Assembly (NCBI GenBank): GCA_019671135.1
Contig: JAHRHY010000002.1
Coordinates: forward strand, 2,929,501-2,993,500
DNA length: 64,000 bases
Direction of reading: 5' to 3'
Source: Linnemannia hyalina
Taxonomy: Eukaryota > Mortierellomycota > Mortierellomycetes > Mortierellales > Mortierellaceae
The notes under the pieces were generated by a model, which saw only the letters and a program-made list of their open reading frames with translations, was not told the DNA's origin and did not search any database. The translations under genes and the position numbers were made by a program. Shown here piece after piece: positions 47,601 through 61,268 of this stretch. How positions within the stretch are numbered: the first letter of the stretch is position 1; the number at the start of each line of letters is the position of its first letter.

Positions 47601-48864
47601 CTGTCTGTCCATCTTCTTTGTCAACATCTTCGTTTGTTACTCAAGTTGCTTTTTTGATTCCTCCTATGAAATGTTTGACGAACGTAACTAAGATTTTGAC
47701 GACTCACGGTCTATCCTCTCTCTATCTTAATCCTTCTCTCTCGTTCCTTGACTTCATCTTTACGCTCTTCATTTTTTTTCTGTTTGCTTCGGCTTTGTTG
47801 TTTGGCCTTTTGGATTGTTTCCCTGTGGACACCATTATTGGACTTGCATGGGCATTGTGGACACTTTTGGATCTTCCTTTCGACCAATCAACAACATATC
47901 AACTACCATTGTGATTTCGGCTTCGGCTTGGTTTTTTTTCTGTTTTTGTTTTGTGTGGTGCGTTATTGTTCTTTTGTTGTTTTCGCCTCGGTGGGTTAAA
48001 ATCGACAACAGATTTGCCGCTTTGATGGATGCGATCGCGCCTTCACTCAACTCGGAAACCTCAAGGTAAGCAACCACCTTACTTTGAATATGACGTCTAT
48101 GCATTCTTGTTACCATTGTCCATTGTCTCGAAGAGATAGCCTGTTGTACTAAACAAGCATGTACCACCCCATGCTCACTCTGTTCACTGTCAACCTTTTG
48201 GAATTAGACCCACGAGCGCAAGCACACGGGCGAACGTCCGTACAAGTGTCCACACCCCGACTGCGACAAGACATTTACCCAGCTCGGCAACCTAAAGACC
48301 CACGAACGTATCCATGACGAGGTCAAGCCATTCATGTGCAGGCTTCCTGGGTGCGGAAAGACCTTCAGCCAACTTGGCAACCTGAAGGTACGTTTCTTTT
48401 CAACCATGCGTATTCAACCAGGTAACACCTACATAAGTTTTTTTTAGCGCCATAATCTAACAATCCTTTTCGATGCTATGTTCAATGCTACATAGACGCA
48501 CACGGCAAAGATGCACCCGGATGTGACAATCAGCGATGATGAGCTGTCAGTCAGGACAACGCCAGCAACGGCAGGAGGCGAGTACCATCATCACCTTCAG
48601 CAGCAGCAGCATGGCCATGGAGATATGTCGCTGTCAGTCAACGGCGGCGGCGGTGGTGGCGGCGGTGCTCGTTTGATCCCTAGTAAGGAACCAGGGGTTG
48701 TGCAAGTGATTGCGCATTTTAACCCTTACCAGCGCCGTCCAATCCAGCCCCAACAATCGGAGGAGGAAAGGCTGCTGAGGAAGATTCGCGCGATGATCCA
48801 CCACCAACAGCGAGTTCTGGAGCTGGAGGACGGAAGCGAAGTCTCGGACGAGATGGACGAGTGA
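44638..48864 (+). CDS. C2H2 zinc-finger transcription factor (four fingers)
   Basis: Five exons: 44638..45341, 46204..46228 (25 bases), 48012..48065, 48208..48387 and 48496..48864; 443 residues. Four tandem C2H2 fingers lie at about residues 217-330. Finger 1 ([20 protein letters not shown], then RCH) is split between exons 1 and 2, and its linker HSGTRPY is almost all of the micro-exon. Fingers 2 and 3 share the core [12 protein letters not shown] with HTGERPYKC between them, and finger 4 is [20 protein letters not shown]. The QLGNLK repeats recall yeast Azf1-type regulators. The N terminus is Ser/Thr/Pro-rich with an acidic patch; a His/Gln and Gly run follows the fingers. It is a nuclear DNA-binding protein with unknown targets. 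The introns of 862 and 1783 bases are unusually long here. Confidence 0.87.
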
Positions 48865-49643
48865 GTGATGATAATGATGGCACTGATAAGTGAGACTTTT
48901 TGGTGGCGGCGATAAGGTCCTCCAGCCAAAACAGACACCATGACTGCACCAACCTCAGCACTCTTCAAGTTCACCCCCCATTCCTTGTGACACTGTTGAC
49001 GCTATCTGACGACAGCGACCCACTTGGTCTTAGCACCCTTGGCCATCGCTTTTTTTTATTACTCTTCTCTTCTTTTATTCTCTCTTTCTTTTTCGTTTTC
49101 TTTCCTTCTCTCACTTCTTTTGTTGTACGATCTGTTGTAATAACCCCATTAATGTGCTCTAGTTCTCTTTTTTTTTTTCTTCATCTATTTTCCTCTTCCT
49201 CTGTTCTCTACCTCTTTATTCTTTTCACCAAGACCTAAGCCCTTGCAATACCATTGTAAAATACAACACTGTAAATAAAAAATCGTAAAAGTTTAGACAG
49301 ACAACAAACAACAAACAACAAACACCCTCAACAAGACAGCAAGAACTAAACGACGACTAATGTGGAGCGGAGCATTCCTACAAAGGTTCTCCTAGCTTCA
49401 TTTGGTTTGCCCGCAAGGTACATCGTAGTGTGTATGCCAGCATATGGACCCAGGTTTTTTTTTCGCTTCCCGAAACGAGACAAATGCACAAGTCACGTGT
49501 GAGGGTCCAGGCAAAAGGGGACGGTGGTAAAAAAAAAAGAGGTGTCCCACGGGGGCAACTTTTCTGGTGTTTTTGTTTTTCTTTTCTTTTTCTTTTTCTG
49601 TTTGTTCATTCAAACCATACCACAACCATACACACATAGCACA
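48865..49643. other. Intergenic between zinc-finger and UPRT genes
   Basis: T-rich 3' region of the zinc-finger gene up to about 49260, then the UPRT promoter and leader with a TTTTCTTTTTCT tract just before the start. No gene seen. Confidence 0.4.
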
Positions 49644-51457
<1,814 letters not shown>

Positions 51458-51668
51458 GAATACTGGTCTTTCTCCTGAGGTGTTTGCTTGAACGCAAAAG
51501 ATGACGAATTGGAAAATAAAACAAACGACAAGTAAATATTTTCATGGTGAGCGTTCAAGGAGGCTATATGGGAAGTTTTATAGTACAGTACAGTTGCGAC
51601 AAGGAAAAAAAAGAAGTGTCTAGATGGGTTGTTGGATTGTTTGACAGAGTTCCTGCGTGTGTTGCTAT

Positions 51669-52494
51669 TTAGGCCTTGGTCAACTTTCCGTAGATGTGGA
51701 GGGCAAAGACAGAGGCGATGAAAGCCAACGACAAGACCAAGACGACAACAGGGTCACTATTATCCATGAAAGTATTAGAAAATGATCAGTCTCGGGTTTG
51801 GAAGCTTTTTTCATCTTGTTCACATCGTAGGCTGCTGCTGCTGCTGCCTGTCGAATTGTTGATCTGTGTTTCTGAGAGAGTTCGCAGCAAGCAGGGAAGA
51901 AAGAGGGAGGACTTACACGCGGAGGCCGGGAGAGTCGTCGGTGTAGATGCGCATCATGCCTGCGGTGCTAGGTCCAGGGGCGCGGGAAGTCTTTTCCTTT
52001 GCGGCGGTGGTACGTCTCCTACAAACAGAACAAGAAAAGAATATGGATTGTGGTTAGACGAGTTGAATTGCATATGTCGAAGCTGATCAGCTAGTTTTGC
52101 CTTCATCAGCTTTTTTTTTTTTTTTTTTTTTTTTGGTTCATCTGATCCCGAAGCGTTTACCTGACAGCTCCACGGGGGGAGGCACCGGCGGGGTTGGGGG
52201 AGGCAGCGGGGGAGTCAGACTATTGAGAATAAAAAAAAGGACAGGTTGATGCTGAGTTAGACCTTGACTTTCTTGGTTCATACTGATTAGCGTTCTTCCC
52301 CTTCATCCTTCCGTCGATGTTTTCCTCCTGGTCGCCTTGCTTTATCCGCGTTTTTCTCGGTAGGCGAACTCTTGATGGGTTTGTTGCTGGCGGGTCCTGT
52401 AGTGTAACTGCCTATGGGGTTCTTCCTCAACTGTTATTTGCCGGGTTCTTGAAGAAGGGTTGTTGTTTTTTTGCGGCGAGTATGTTTTTACCAT
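51669..52494 (-). CDS. SBH1: Sec61 beta (protein translocon subunit)
   Basis: Four exons on the minus strand: 52494..52492 (ATG alone), 52219..52161, 52018..51917 and 51756..51669; 83 residues. Hydrophilic N terminus SDSPAASPNPAGASPRGAVR, then RTTAAKEKTSRAPGPSTAGM, and the family's conserved juxtamembrane YTDDSPGLRVDP followed by one C-terminal membrane anchor (VVVLVLSLAFIASVFALHIY) and a short basic end GKLTKA. This is the tail-anchored beta subunit of the ER Sec61 channel. The ATG-only exon has donor GTAAAA, weaker than usual, and is inferred because no in-frame ATG precedes SDSP. A T24 run lies in intron 2 (52111-52134). Confidence 0.92.
52111..52134. repeat. Homopolymer T24 in Sec61 beta intron
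   Basis: Uninterrupted T run on the plus strand (A in gene sense) between exons 2 and 3 of the Sec61 beta gene. Confidence 0.9.
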
Positions 52495-52958
52495 AGTGTA
52501 AGAGTTGACGGGGGAGAGGGAGGGTCGATGGATGAGGATGGAGAAGAAAAGAAAAAGAGAGAAAAGAAGAATGACGGATGAGAATAAAGTGGTATGAACA
52601 AAGTTCTCGTGGCTCTCTTCGTTCTCACTCCCTTGAGTCTGCCTGAATGGTCCAATCAAATGGCGCCAAACAAAGGCAAAAAAAGGGCGTGAGAGCCACA
52701 CGATTTGTTCTCTTCTTGTTCGATGTGAGAGTCCGCCTGCGAACCAAGTCTACTTCATAGGCGTAGCGTGCTCGGGCGATGAAGCATTTACAGTGAATGG
52801 CATATTTATTTCCATTTTTTTCTTCTATGATAGAACTACAGAACATGGTACAGATTCAAGAAAGAATACGAATGTCAAAAACAAGAACAACATAATACAA
52901 GTGGGTCTTACAAAACTATGGAAACAACATAATAACAAGGCAAACAAGGAACAACAGC
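52495..52958. other. Sec61 beta upstream region
   Basis: CT-rich in gene sense for about 150 bases before the ATG. No gene seen; it also holds the 3' end of the Whi5-like gene. Confidence 0.35.
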
Positions 52959-54597
52959 TCACTTCTTCGAACTGCCTTCAGATGTGGGAAACACCATGTC
53001 CATACCAGATCCACCCGTCAGTCCACTGTTGCGTCTCCTCGCCGCAATCGATTGTGCAATTGAACCTCCACTTGCCGGTGCCGCTGCTGCTGTTGCTGTA
53101 GCAATGTTGTTATAGTGTCGCAAAGACATCTCTTCCTTGCCTTCACTGGGTGGCGGAGTCCTCACTCCAAGAGTCGCGTCGGCCTGTGTTCGTCTCCGCG
53201 GCGACGGGGTGCGAGGAGGAACAACAGACTTCGACGATCTGGTGGTTATAGAGGATCGAGGAGGTGACGCCGACGAGATCTCTCCAGGTGCTAAAGAGTC
53301 AGCAACATTGTCCTTGGCTGGAGGTGGAGTTATGGATCGAACAGTTGTTTCCTGAGGGACAGATGGCGAAGATGCAAGGATGGGGAGGGATGAACTCGAC
53401 AATGGCGAAGGAAATGTCTGTTCATGCTTGGTCGCCGAGGCGCTCAGTGGGCTGCTTGATCCTTGTTTTCGCTTGACCAAGAACGGGCTGTCGTCTGCAA
53501 GTGTGGGTGATCTGTCGGGAGATGGTGTCGATGCCGCGGTGGTCTGGAACTGCACCAATGGAGACGAGGTCATGGGTGAATACGAGGTGATGCTGCTCGT
53601 CAAACCGGGCAAGGAGCTCAGTGATGCCGTCAACTCTGCATGCTTTAACAACGGCGAAGCAGATGGGCTCCTCACTGCGGCTAGAGTTGCAGCAGCAGCA
53701 GCCTGTCTGTTAAGGTACCCCTGGTCCAATGTCCTGGATGGGGATCTGGTAGGACTGGAAGCCAGCAGCAATATCGTCCTGGCCGCTTGAGTTTCTGAAG
53801 GTGCCTCTGACCCGTCTTCCTTGATCTCATCATCGTACTGCTGAACCAAAGACGCCACCACCGCCGTCGACAGGATCGTCGAGCTCGAGGTGATCACAGG
53901 CGATGTTGGTTGCGATAATGACGGCCAGTTGCTCACGGGTGTCGAATCACGGTAGAGAGGACTTCCTGGTGAACTATAAGGACTCTGGATACCGTACTGG
54001 TTGGGAAATGTCGAGAATCCGCTACCAGAGTTGAGTCGGGGAGATTGTGAGGGTGATGAGGTCGCAATGTCCATCAATGATTTCGCGGGCAAGAAAAGCT
54101 CCGAGTCCTTGAACTGTGAGAATGATGGTCTTGACTTGTACCGTCTTCCTCCTCCTGCTGCTGCTGTAGTCGTAGGGTCGGTTGGATTGGTTTGAAGGTC
54201 GCTCGAGGAGAGGATATCCTCCATAGCATCTTGCTGTTGGTGGTTTCTTCTAGAGGAGATGAGGTCGGAGGGTTGCTCGTATTCGGGGTACTCCTTGCGG
54301 AGGCGTCTCCTGCTGCTGTGCCGGGGCGACGTAGGGACGGCGAGCGGTCGCTTGGAGGTAATGCGGGGCGACATTCCTGGCTGCATGAGGGACTCTACCT
54401 CCTGCAGGGTGTATTTGGACCACCCTCGACGGATCTTCAGGATCGCATACTCTAGTCGTGTCCGCAGTCGCCTTGATATCTGTAATTAAGATAAAAGGTA
54501 AAAGAGGTGTCATACTCATGTCCCCAGTCAGTCCAAGATGAAATTCGGATGAGGCCACTGCAAGCAAGTCACATTGAAATAAAGAAGGTTGTTCAAG

Positions 54598-54628
<31 letters not shown>

Positions 54629-55172
54629 CGCGTAAGCGGCCAATTGAGAGCACCACAACGGCCAAGACTTGGGCGAAAGCAACAGGAGCAATGTATCCAG
54701 AAGTCTTGTAGAAGTCTGTCTGTATAATAGGGCAGAAGAGGTGTCGCTTGACAGGAGAAAAAGTGTCCAAAAGTACCTTAAGGATCTTGCCCTGCTGGAG
54801 AACATGCTCAATAGCCCGCTCCTTGCTCTGTTGACGAAGCGAACGTCTAGCAGCGGTATCGTCTCCTTGATAGTCGTCTGCAGAGTGACCAGACTCGTCC
54901 GAGAGTCCGCTACTTACTCCACCACCCATGCTCGAGTTGGATTCTTGAGAGAGGCCTCGCAAGCTATCGTTGTTCTCCGAGTTGGCCTCGCTCATTAACG
55001 TCGCTTGCTTGGTAAGAGTTGGAGTTGCTGTTGCGGTTACATTGCTGTCTTGTGTTGTTGGTGCCATGGTGGTGTCATGGGTGGGCAAGAGCAACACTGA
55101 ATGAGTTAAAGTGTCGGCATTGGTTTGTGTTGGTGTATGCTGTTGTCCTGGTAAGGGTTGTGCGACTTCCAT
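52959..55172 (-). CDS. Whi5/Nrm1-like protein (G1/S repressor candidate)
   Basis: Two exons on the minus strand, 55172..54777 and 54479..52959; 638 residues. The in-phase splice places EHVLQQGKILK directly before ISRRLRTRLEYAILKIRRGW (about residues 120-153), which looks like the Whi5-family (GTB) motif, a short helical L-x-x-RL-x-x-A-x-x-K segment that binds SBF/MBF in yeasts. The rest is disordered and full of Ser-Pro and Thr-Pro sites (for example SPTRSPSRT, PSPDRSPT, PPRTPSPRRR), as expected for a cyclin-dependent kinase target. It would repress G1/S transcription in the nucleus. The call depends on one motif; it could be another disordered fungal regulator. The intron contains an A30 run (54598-54627). 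Confidence 0.5.
54598..54627. repeat. Homopolymer A30 in the Whi5-like intron
   Basis: The longest uninterrupted A run in the window, inside the single intron of the Whi5-like gene. Confidence 0.9.
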
Positions 55173-55741
55173 TGTGACAACCGTGGTACGACGTGTCGCG
55201 GCCAAGCGAGTTTGAGTGTGTAGAGAAGTTGAAAGGGGGAGAAGAAGCGAAGTGAAGTGAAGGTGAAGTGAAGTGAAGTTGGGTGGGTTGACTTGAAGGA
55301 GTGAGTAACTTGAAGAGTGTGAAAGAATGAAGAAAAGAGTTGAGTTAGGGTGGAGAAAAGAAAGTGTAAAGAGAAGGAGCTAAGAAAGAGTGGGCCTATG
55401 GGGAGAGGAGGGTCCAGTTAAAGCGGAGGAAGGACTGGAGTAGAGTGGAGGGCGGAGGAGTGGATGTGTGCGTCAATCAATGATGGAAAAACATATTTCG
55501 AACACAACGAAGTGTCAGTACGCCCAAAAATAACATTGAGTGTTCTCGATTGCATCCGTCCTTCCGTCCATCCGCTATCGATCTCTCCTTTTTTTCCTTC
55601 TTTCTTTCTTTTCCCTTTGAGCATGGAGAACAAAAGGAAGGACAGTATTCTACTCGTCTTTGTGCGGAAAAACACCTTCGATCCTTTTTATTTTATTAGT
55701 ATGTACAAGCTGCATGCTGGAGTTGTCCTCTCTTCGTTCTT
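55173..55741. other. Upstream region of the Whi5-like gene
   Basis: GTGAAGTGAAG-type short repeats at about 55250-55280. No gene seen. Confidence 0.35.
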
Positions 55742-56398
55742 TTAAGCGGTCTTGCCAACGATGGGGTATCTCTTCTCAAAAAAGATGAACCAGTCGTCCA
55801 AGGTCTTGAGCTAATTAGTAACACACATTGACACAAAAGTGAGCTTATGGGTGAGTAACAAAGAAAGATACAAGAGCATTCACATCCCTTTCTTGTGTCT
55901 AATTGATCTTCATGTGAACAAAAGAAGAGAAAAGATGAAAAAGGTACCTCCTTCTCGTCCAAATCGCTGTAGTCAGCAATGCAGTCCTCGGGCTTCAATG
56001 AGCTCTTTCCAAGGGCCTATTATAGTTAAAAAACATGGACAGTTAGTTAATTACCGAAGGGTTGGGAGAGAGAGGAGAGGATGGGACACAACGCGAGCAT
56101 GTACTTGTCCGCGCCGGTATTATCCGGTGTTTGAACAAAGGGGGACAGACAAAACAAGAAAAGGGAAACAAAGTTGCCCGGTCCTGGTTGCTTTTGTCAA
56201 CATCGTAGTAGGTGAATGTGTAGTGAGTACCTTGGAGGCGTCCTTGCCGGCGAAGCAGTGGTATCCGGCGCCGGGACCGTACATCTCCTTCTTGGTAGAG
56301 ACGTCAAAGACGGAGCCCTTGATGGCGACGTAGATGGGGATGCTGGCGTCGGTTCCGTCGTGCTTGGCGAGTTCGTTGGAGGTGAAGATGCTGGACAT
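55742..56398 (-). CDS. MAPR-family cytochrome-b5-like heme-binding protein
   Basis: Three exons on the minus strand: 56398..56231, 56016..55948 and 55810..55742; 101 residues. The chain IPIYVAIKGSVFDVSTKKEM, YGPGAGYHCFAGKDASKALG and LKTLDDWFIFFEKRYPIVGK is the whole cytochrome-b5-like domain of membrane-associated progesterone receptor proteins (Dap1, PGRMC1). The tyrosine in the YGPGAGY motif corresponds to the heme-ligand region. Unlike yeast Dap1 or PGRMC1 it has no N-terminal membrane segment, so it is a short soluble version like some plant MAPRs. Such proteins support sterol-synthesising P450 enzymes; the role here is inferred. The gene is divergent from the carrier gene. Confidence 0.88.
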
Positions 56399-57543
56399 GT
56401 TGAATGTTTTGGTTGTGGATGGATGAATGGGCGTGAAAAGGATGAAGGAAGTAGAAGTAGAAACAGAAAGAAGAAAAAGGAAAAAAATGGCCGAGAAAAG
56501 AGTACAGCAGGAGTACTCGTACAGCAGCGGAAAACACGTTCGGCTGTCGGTGTGTCAATGTGTCAGTGTGAGGTGTGCGCATGCACGATTGAAAAGAGAC
56601 AAAGTGACAAGCCACACATACTGGGCCGATATTGAACATGCGCATGTGCAATGGACAGGGACCAAGAAGACGACGAAGGCAGTTCACACAGGGAGGCGAG
56701 GCAGGGCTATTGTTTGTTTTCTTCAGAGACAGATGAAGCAAGACTGTGCAGGCTCAATTGCTTATGCCTGTGCCCTTCTCATTGCTTGGCTACGAGCAAA
56801 CATGTACGATATATTCTGGTGTCTGCCACTGCGTTCGTGTGCCAGTCTTCCTCTAATTGAAAGTTGGGGAGCTGTGTGCATTTAGCAACAACATCATGTC
56901 ATCAAACAAGGAAGGCTTGAATGTCCAATAGTTGACAACGGCCGTCATTCGATGGGCCCGGATTCTACTTTGCCTTCTGGCCACGAAATGTGGGGCATGG
57001 AAGAGAGGAAGGTGGATGTTGTCGAGTGAGACTGAGTGAGGCAGCCATTACTCATGGAGAGACAAGGGCATTTCGCCCGCCTTGTTCTTCACTTTAGTCC
57101 ATTTAGCCTCCCTTTACTACGAAGTCCGAACAAGTTTTCTTTTTCGATTTTTTTTTAGTGCCAGCTCGGAGAACGGTTGGTTCAGACTGAGTGCAGAGTG
57201 CATGGATTTCATTCCACCGTGCCAGATTCAAAAAAAAAAATCTTTCTGTGCTCCTCTTTTTTTTTTGATTGCCCTTCCGATCGACAGCTCCTTTTTTCTT
57301 TGTCATTACCTGTTGCTGTTGTTATCCATCTTTTTTCTTCTCCTCTCTCTTCATTCTCTTCTTCTCTCTTCATTCTCTCTCTCTTTTCCTCTTCTCTTCA
57401 CTCTCTACTCTTTCCTTCACTCCACTCTCTCTCCACTCCTTACTTGCTTGATCTATCCTCCTCTTCCCTTCACTCCAGAGTCGTTCCTTCAGAAACAACC
57501 TTAATTCCTTCTCCCACTCTTTTCATACTCACACATATACATC
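56399..57543. promoter_or_regulatory. Divergent region between MAPR and carrier genes
   Basis: About 1.1 kb. The last 250 bases before the carrier ATG are a long CT-rich tract (TCTTC/CTCTCT), again a fungal promoter and leader pattern. No gene recognised. Confidence 0.4.
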
Positions 57544-59713
57544 ATGAGCGATGCTAAGCAATCTGCCAAGGACTGCGTCAGCGGTACCATCGGAGGTTTC
57601 CTCCAGGTCTTTGTCGGACAGGTACACCATATTCTTGTTCTCTGAGTAAACTGACATCCATATCTCAATCCTGATAATGATATGCATCTGCATCGTATTC
57701 TAATCCTCATCGTATTCTTTCTATGCTTGACTCATTGTGCATCGTGTGATCTAGCCCTTTGACACCGTTAAAGTGGTAAGGATGAACGATGTTCACGTAT
57801 AGGCAAAGAAAAAAAAGGGAACAAACGGTCGAGTTCAGGATATGTGGCTTTCCTTCTGTGCCTCCGCTGTTAATTTCTTTGTCCTTCTGGACTTCGCTTC
57901 GACTCACTCTGGTTCAACCACCTGACTGAATACACAGACAGGACACAGGACACAACCCTTGTTTATTTCAGGAACCAACAGCAGTATTATTTTGATCAAG
58001 GCGAGACAGTCAAATCATTTGTGCCCGCCCTTTGGCAAAAGAAATCGGCAGGACAAGAGAGTCCATGGATTATGAAAGTCAGGCTTTACTTTTCACAAAC
58101 CAGACAAAAGGAACAAGAGAGCGGGAGAAAAAGAGCGCGTGAGCGAAAGAGAGAGAAAAAATGTCGAAGGGGACAGGGAGGGACAGCAGAGAGCCAGGAG
58201 CAGCTCAATTCTCAATTCGACAGCTGCCATACTACTCCACCCAACTGGACAATGGACAATGGACGGCAGACGGACGAAACAGCAACAAAAAATGGAACTT
58301 CGAACTAGAGAGCATCGTTCCTCTCTTGTTCCCACACCGTCTCCAGCCCGCCCCTTTTTTTTTCTTTGGACAGCTATGACCAGCTGAATCGTAACGCTCT
58401 CGGCTGAAGCCAGATCCGATACCATTTGCTCTATTGGTTGCACCCCCGTTTTACTCCTGAGAGCTATTGCTGACACATCAACCACTATCGTGGCAATATT
58501 AAACCAACAGGAGGTGCATAGCATCAACAACAGGAACAGGAGCAGACAGTGCTGGATGAAACTGGCATCTGGAACAAAATAATACATTCGGCAACGCCTT
58601 GCTTTCTCCAACTACCAATGCAGGGTTCTAACTTCGCAAATTGGATCCAACGCATAAAAATAGCGCCTTCAAACCATGCCTACCCCTTTGCCAGGTCAGG
58701 CACCCCTGTACAACGGAACATTGGACTGCGTGAAGAAGACTCTCTCCAAGGAGGGCCTCAAGGGATTCTATAAAGGCACCACCACTCCCTTGATCGGTGT
58801 CGGAGCCTGTGTCTCGATCCAGTTTGTCACCCTCGAGGCCATGAAGCGCTACTACAACGACTTGAACGGACCCAGCGCCAACGGATTCCTCACCAACTCT
58901 CAGCTCTACCTTGCCGGAGCTGCCAGTGGTATCACCAACTCGGTCATCTCGGGCCCCGTTGAGCACATCCGTACCCGTCTCCAGGTCCAGACCGGAGCTC
59001 CCCCAGCTATTACCTCGGGTGCTGCCGAGTCTGTTGCTACTATTGCTGCCAAGTCAGTCGAAACTGGTGCTGTTGCCACCACTGCTGCTGCCCAGAACTC
59101 TGTCAAGGTCGCCGCCGAGACTTCTGCTGCCAATGCTTCCAAGAACACCTTGTTCTTCACTGGCCCCGTCGATGCTGTCCAGAAGATCTACGCCCAGCAC
59201 GGTCTCCGTGGTATCTACAAGGGTCAAGCTGTCACCATGGTCCGTGAGTTCCAGGGATATGGTGCCTACTTTGCTGCCTACGAGTACCTCGTCCAGCGCG
59301 CCATGCGTCTTGAGAACAAGAAGCGTAACGAGTTGAGCACCCTCAACTTCGTCTCCTATGGTGCCTGCGCCGGTTACGCCATGTGGTATGTTTTATTGAG
59401 AGTTCACTCGTCAATGTCAATAATACCATGTGTCAATTTGGATGAGATACTAATCATATGAAACTATATATGTTTTTCTCCTTTCAGGGCTACCGTGTAC
59501 CCCATTGATGTGATCAAGTCCAAGTTGCAGACCGATGGCTTCTCGTCTTCCACCCGCCAGTACTCGTCTGCCATTGACTGTGCTCGCCAGACCTTGGCCA
59601 AGGAAGGTGTTGCTGGATTCTTCAAGGGCGTTGCTCCCTGCATCCTCCGTGCCGCCCCCGCCAACGCCGTCACCTTCCTTGGTTTCGAGATGGCCATGCG
59701 TCTCTTGCGTTAA
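57544..59713 (+). CDS. Mitochondrial carrier, YMC1-like
   Basis: Four exons: 57544..57621, 57755..57775 (21 bases, PFDTVKV), 58664..59385 and 59488..59713; 348 residues. All three carrier signatures are present: PFDTVKVR, GPVEHIRTR and YPIDVIKSK. Each repeat shows the GFYKG, GIYKG or GFFKG motif. TTPLIGVGACVSIQF strongly resembles yeast Ymc1/Ymc2 and the SLC25A20/29 branch, so an amino-acid or carnitine-like substrate in the inner membrane is likely but not resolved. The matrix loop of the second repeat has an unusual insertion of about 55 residues, rich in Ala/Thr/Ser/Val, between LQVQTG and TGPVDAVQKIY. Intron 2 is long (888 bases). Confidence 0.9.
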
Positions 59714-60389
59714 AGTGCTCATTGCAGAACTTAAGCAGAGCTGAAGAACATAGACATGAGTGACAGTAGAGACACACACCAACACCAACACTACATTAGA
59801 TACCAACAATGGCGGGGCGAGATGGATAGAGAAGAGATGGGACAAAGGACACTTCGTGGCGCGTGTGTCTGTGTGCCTTGGGTCTCTTCAACCTCGAGTT
59901 ACCAACACCCGGGGTTAACATTTTTTTGCATCTGCCAAGCATCCGATCACATACACATTCACCTCCGATCGGAATTGTTTGTGCAGCTTTTTACGATTTT
60001 TTTCCCACCTTTTTTTTTCTTTCCTAATGATAATGACCGGTAATACCTTTAGAAAGCATCTCTTTTGATGAGTAGTAGAGACAGAGTCAATTAAATATTT
60101 GTAAAGAAAAATACGTCTTCAATGCTCCATTGCTGCTTGGTCATCTCTTTGTCACTTGAAAAAGGAATATCACTCCCCTCTTGTCCACCAGCACCCAACA
60201 AGACCTTCGCGTCCTTCACGTCCTCTCGCTAAATTATTCCGGTGACGCCAAGTCGCCTTATTATTATCACGTGTAATCCATCCACCACATTCTTGTGTCG
60301 AGATGACATAAAAAGAGCAGGCCCCCTCCTTTCATCTTGTTTCCCCATCTTTCCCTTCCTCCACCCAACAACCCAAAAAACAAATCATC
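59714..60389. other. Intergenic between carrier and ACBP genes
   Basis: Carrier 3' region, then the ACBP promoter. No gene seen. Confidence 0.4.
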
Positions 60390-61268
60390 ATGGTAAGTCA
60401 TCCCCGCTCACTCATTCACTCCCTCGCACTCTCACACTTACAGGACGACAGATAGACAAACAAGCAAGGATTTACCTTGACACAAGCTAGGCGTATCTGA
60501 CAACCATTCACACAGCTTCAGGACACACCAAGCACACACTCCTCGCGTCACGATATTCAAAGTCTTCTCACAGGAGAGTCGCCGAACAACAGAACAACGG
60601 AATACATAACACCATAGAGTGAAGGGCTATATTCTTCCTCCGAGGCTTCAACTGAACATCCATAACTAACTTTATCCCCCCTCTTCACAATGTCCTGAAT
60701 GAAAAATAAATAGCCTTCCGCCGAATTCGACGCCGCTGCCGTTCAGGTCAAGGAGCTTAAAACCTCCCCCTCCAACGATGATCTCCTCAAGTTGTATGCT
60801 CTCTTCAAGCAGGCAACCGTCGGTGATAACAACACCAGTAAGTCCTCCTTTCCTTCATTATTATTTTCTCCGGGCTGTCAATTGAACCTACATTTCGTGT
60901 CGTCAATTTTTTGGTATCTATGGTGTTCTGACACTTCCTTTTTCGTCTTTTCTCACCTCTCTAGCCCGCCCTGTAAGTCCCTTCCCTTCCCTTCTCAACA
61001 GAACCTATCGACCATGCAACATGTCATCCTTCAAAACCCACCACCTGCGACTTCGACAAACATCATGAACAAATAGAATCGATGAGGCGTGCGTTTACTC
61101 ACCACAGTGTTTATTGTCCTGTTTGTATTCTCAACATAATAGGGTACCCTTGACTTCAAGGGCAAGGCCAAGTGGGATGCCTGGACCAAGAAGAGCGGCA
61201 CCACCAAGGAGGAAGCCGAGCAGCAGTACATTACCTTGGTTGGCGAGCTCATCAAAACCCTTGCTTGA
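60390..61268 (+). CDS. ACB1: Acyl-CoA-binding protein
   Basis: Four exons: 60390..60392 (ATG alone), 60714..60837, 60965..60972 (8 bases) and 61143..61268; 86 residues, the standard ACBP length. The protein reads [35 protein letters not shown], then [20 protein letters not shown] with the micro-exon supplying TRP, and ends [17 protein letters not shown]. Residues of the acyl-CoA site are present in [19 protein letters not shown] and QQYI. The cytosolic protein buffers and carries long-chain acyl-CoA. The micro-exon is needed to restore the invariant NT-x-RPG run, with consensus AG before and GT after it. Identity is certain; exon 1 is inferred from ATG|GTAAGT. Confidence 0.95.
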
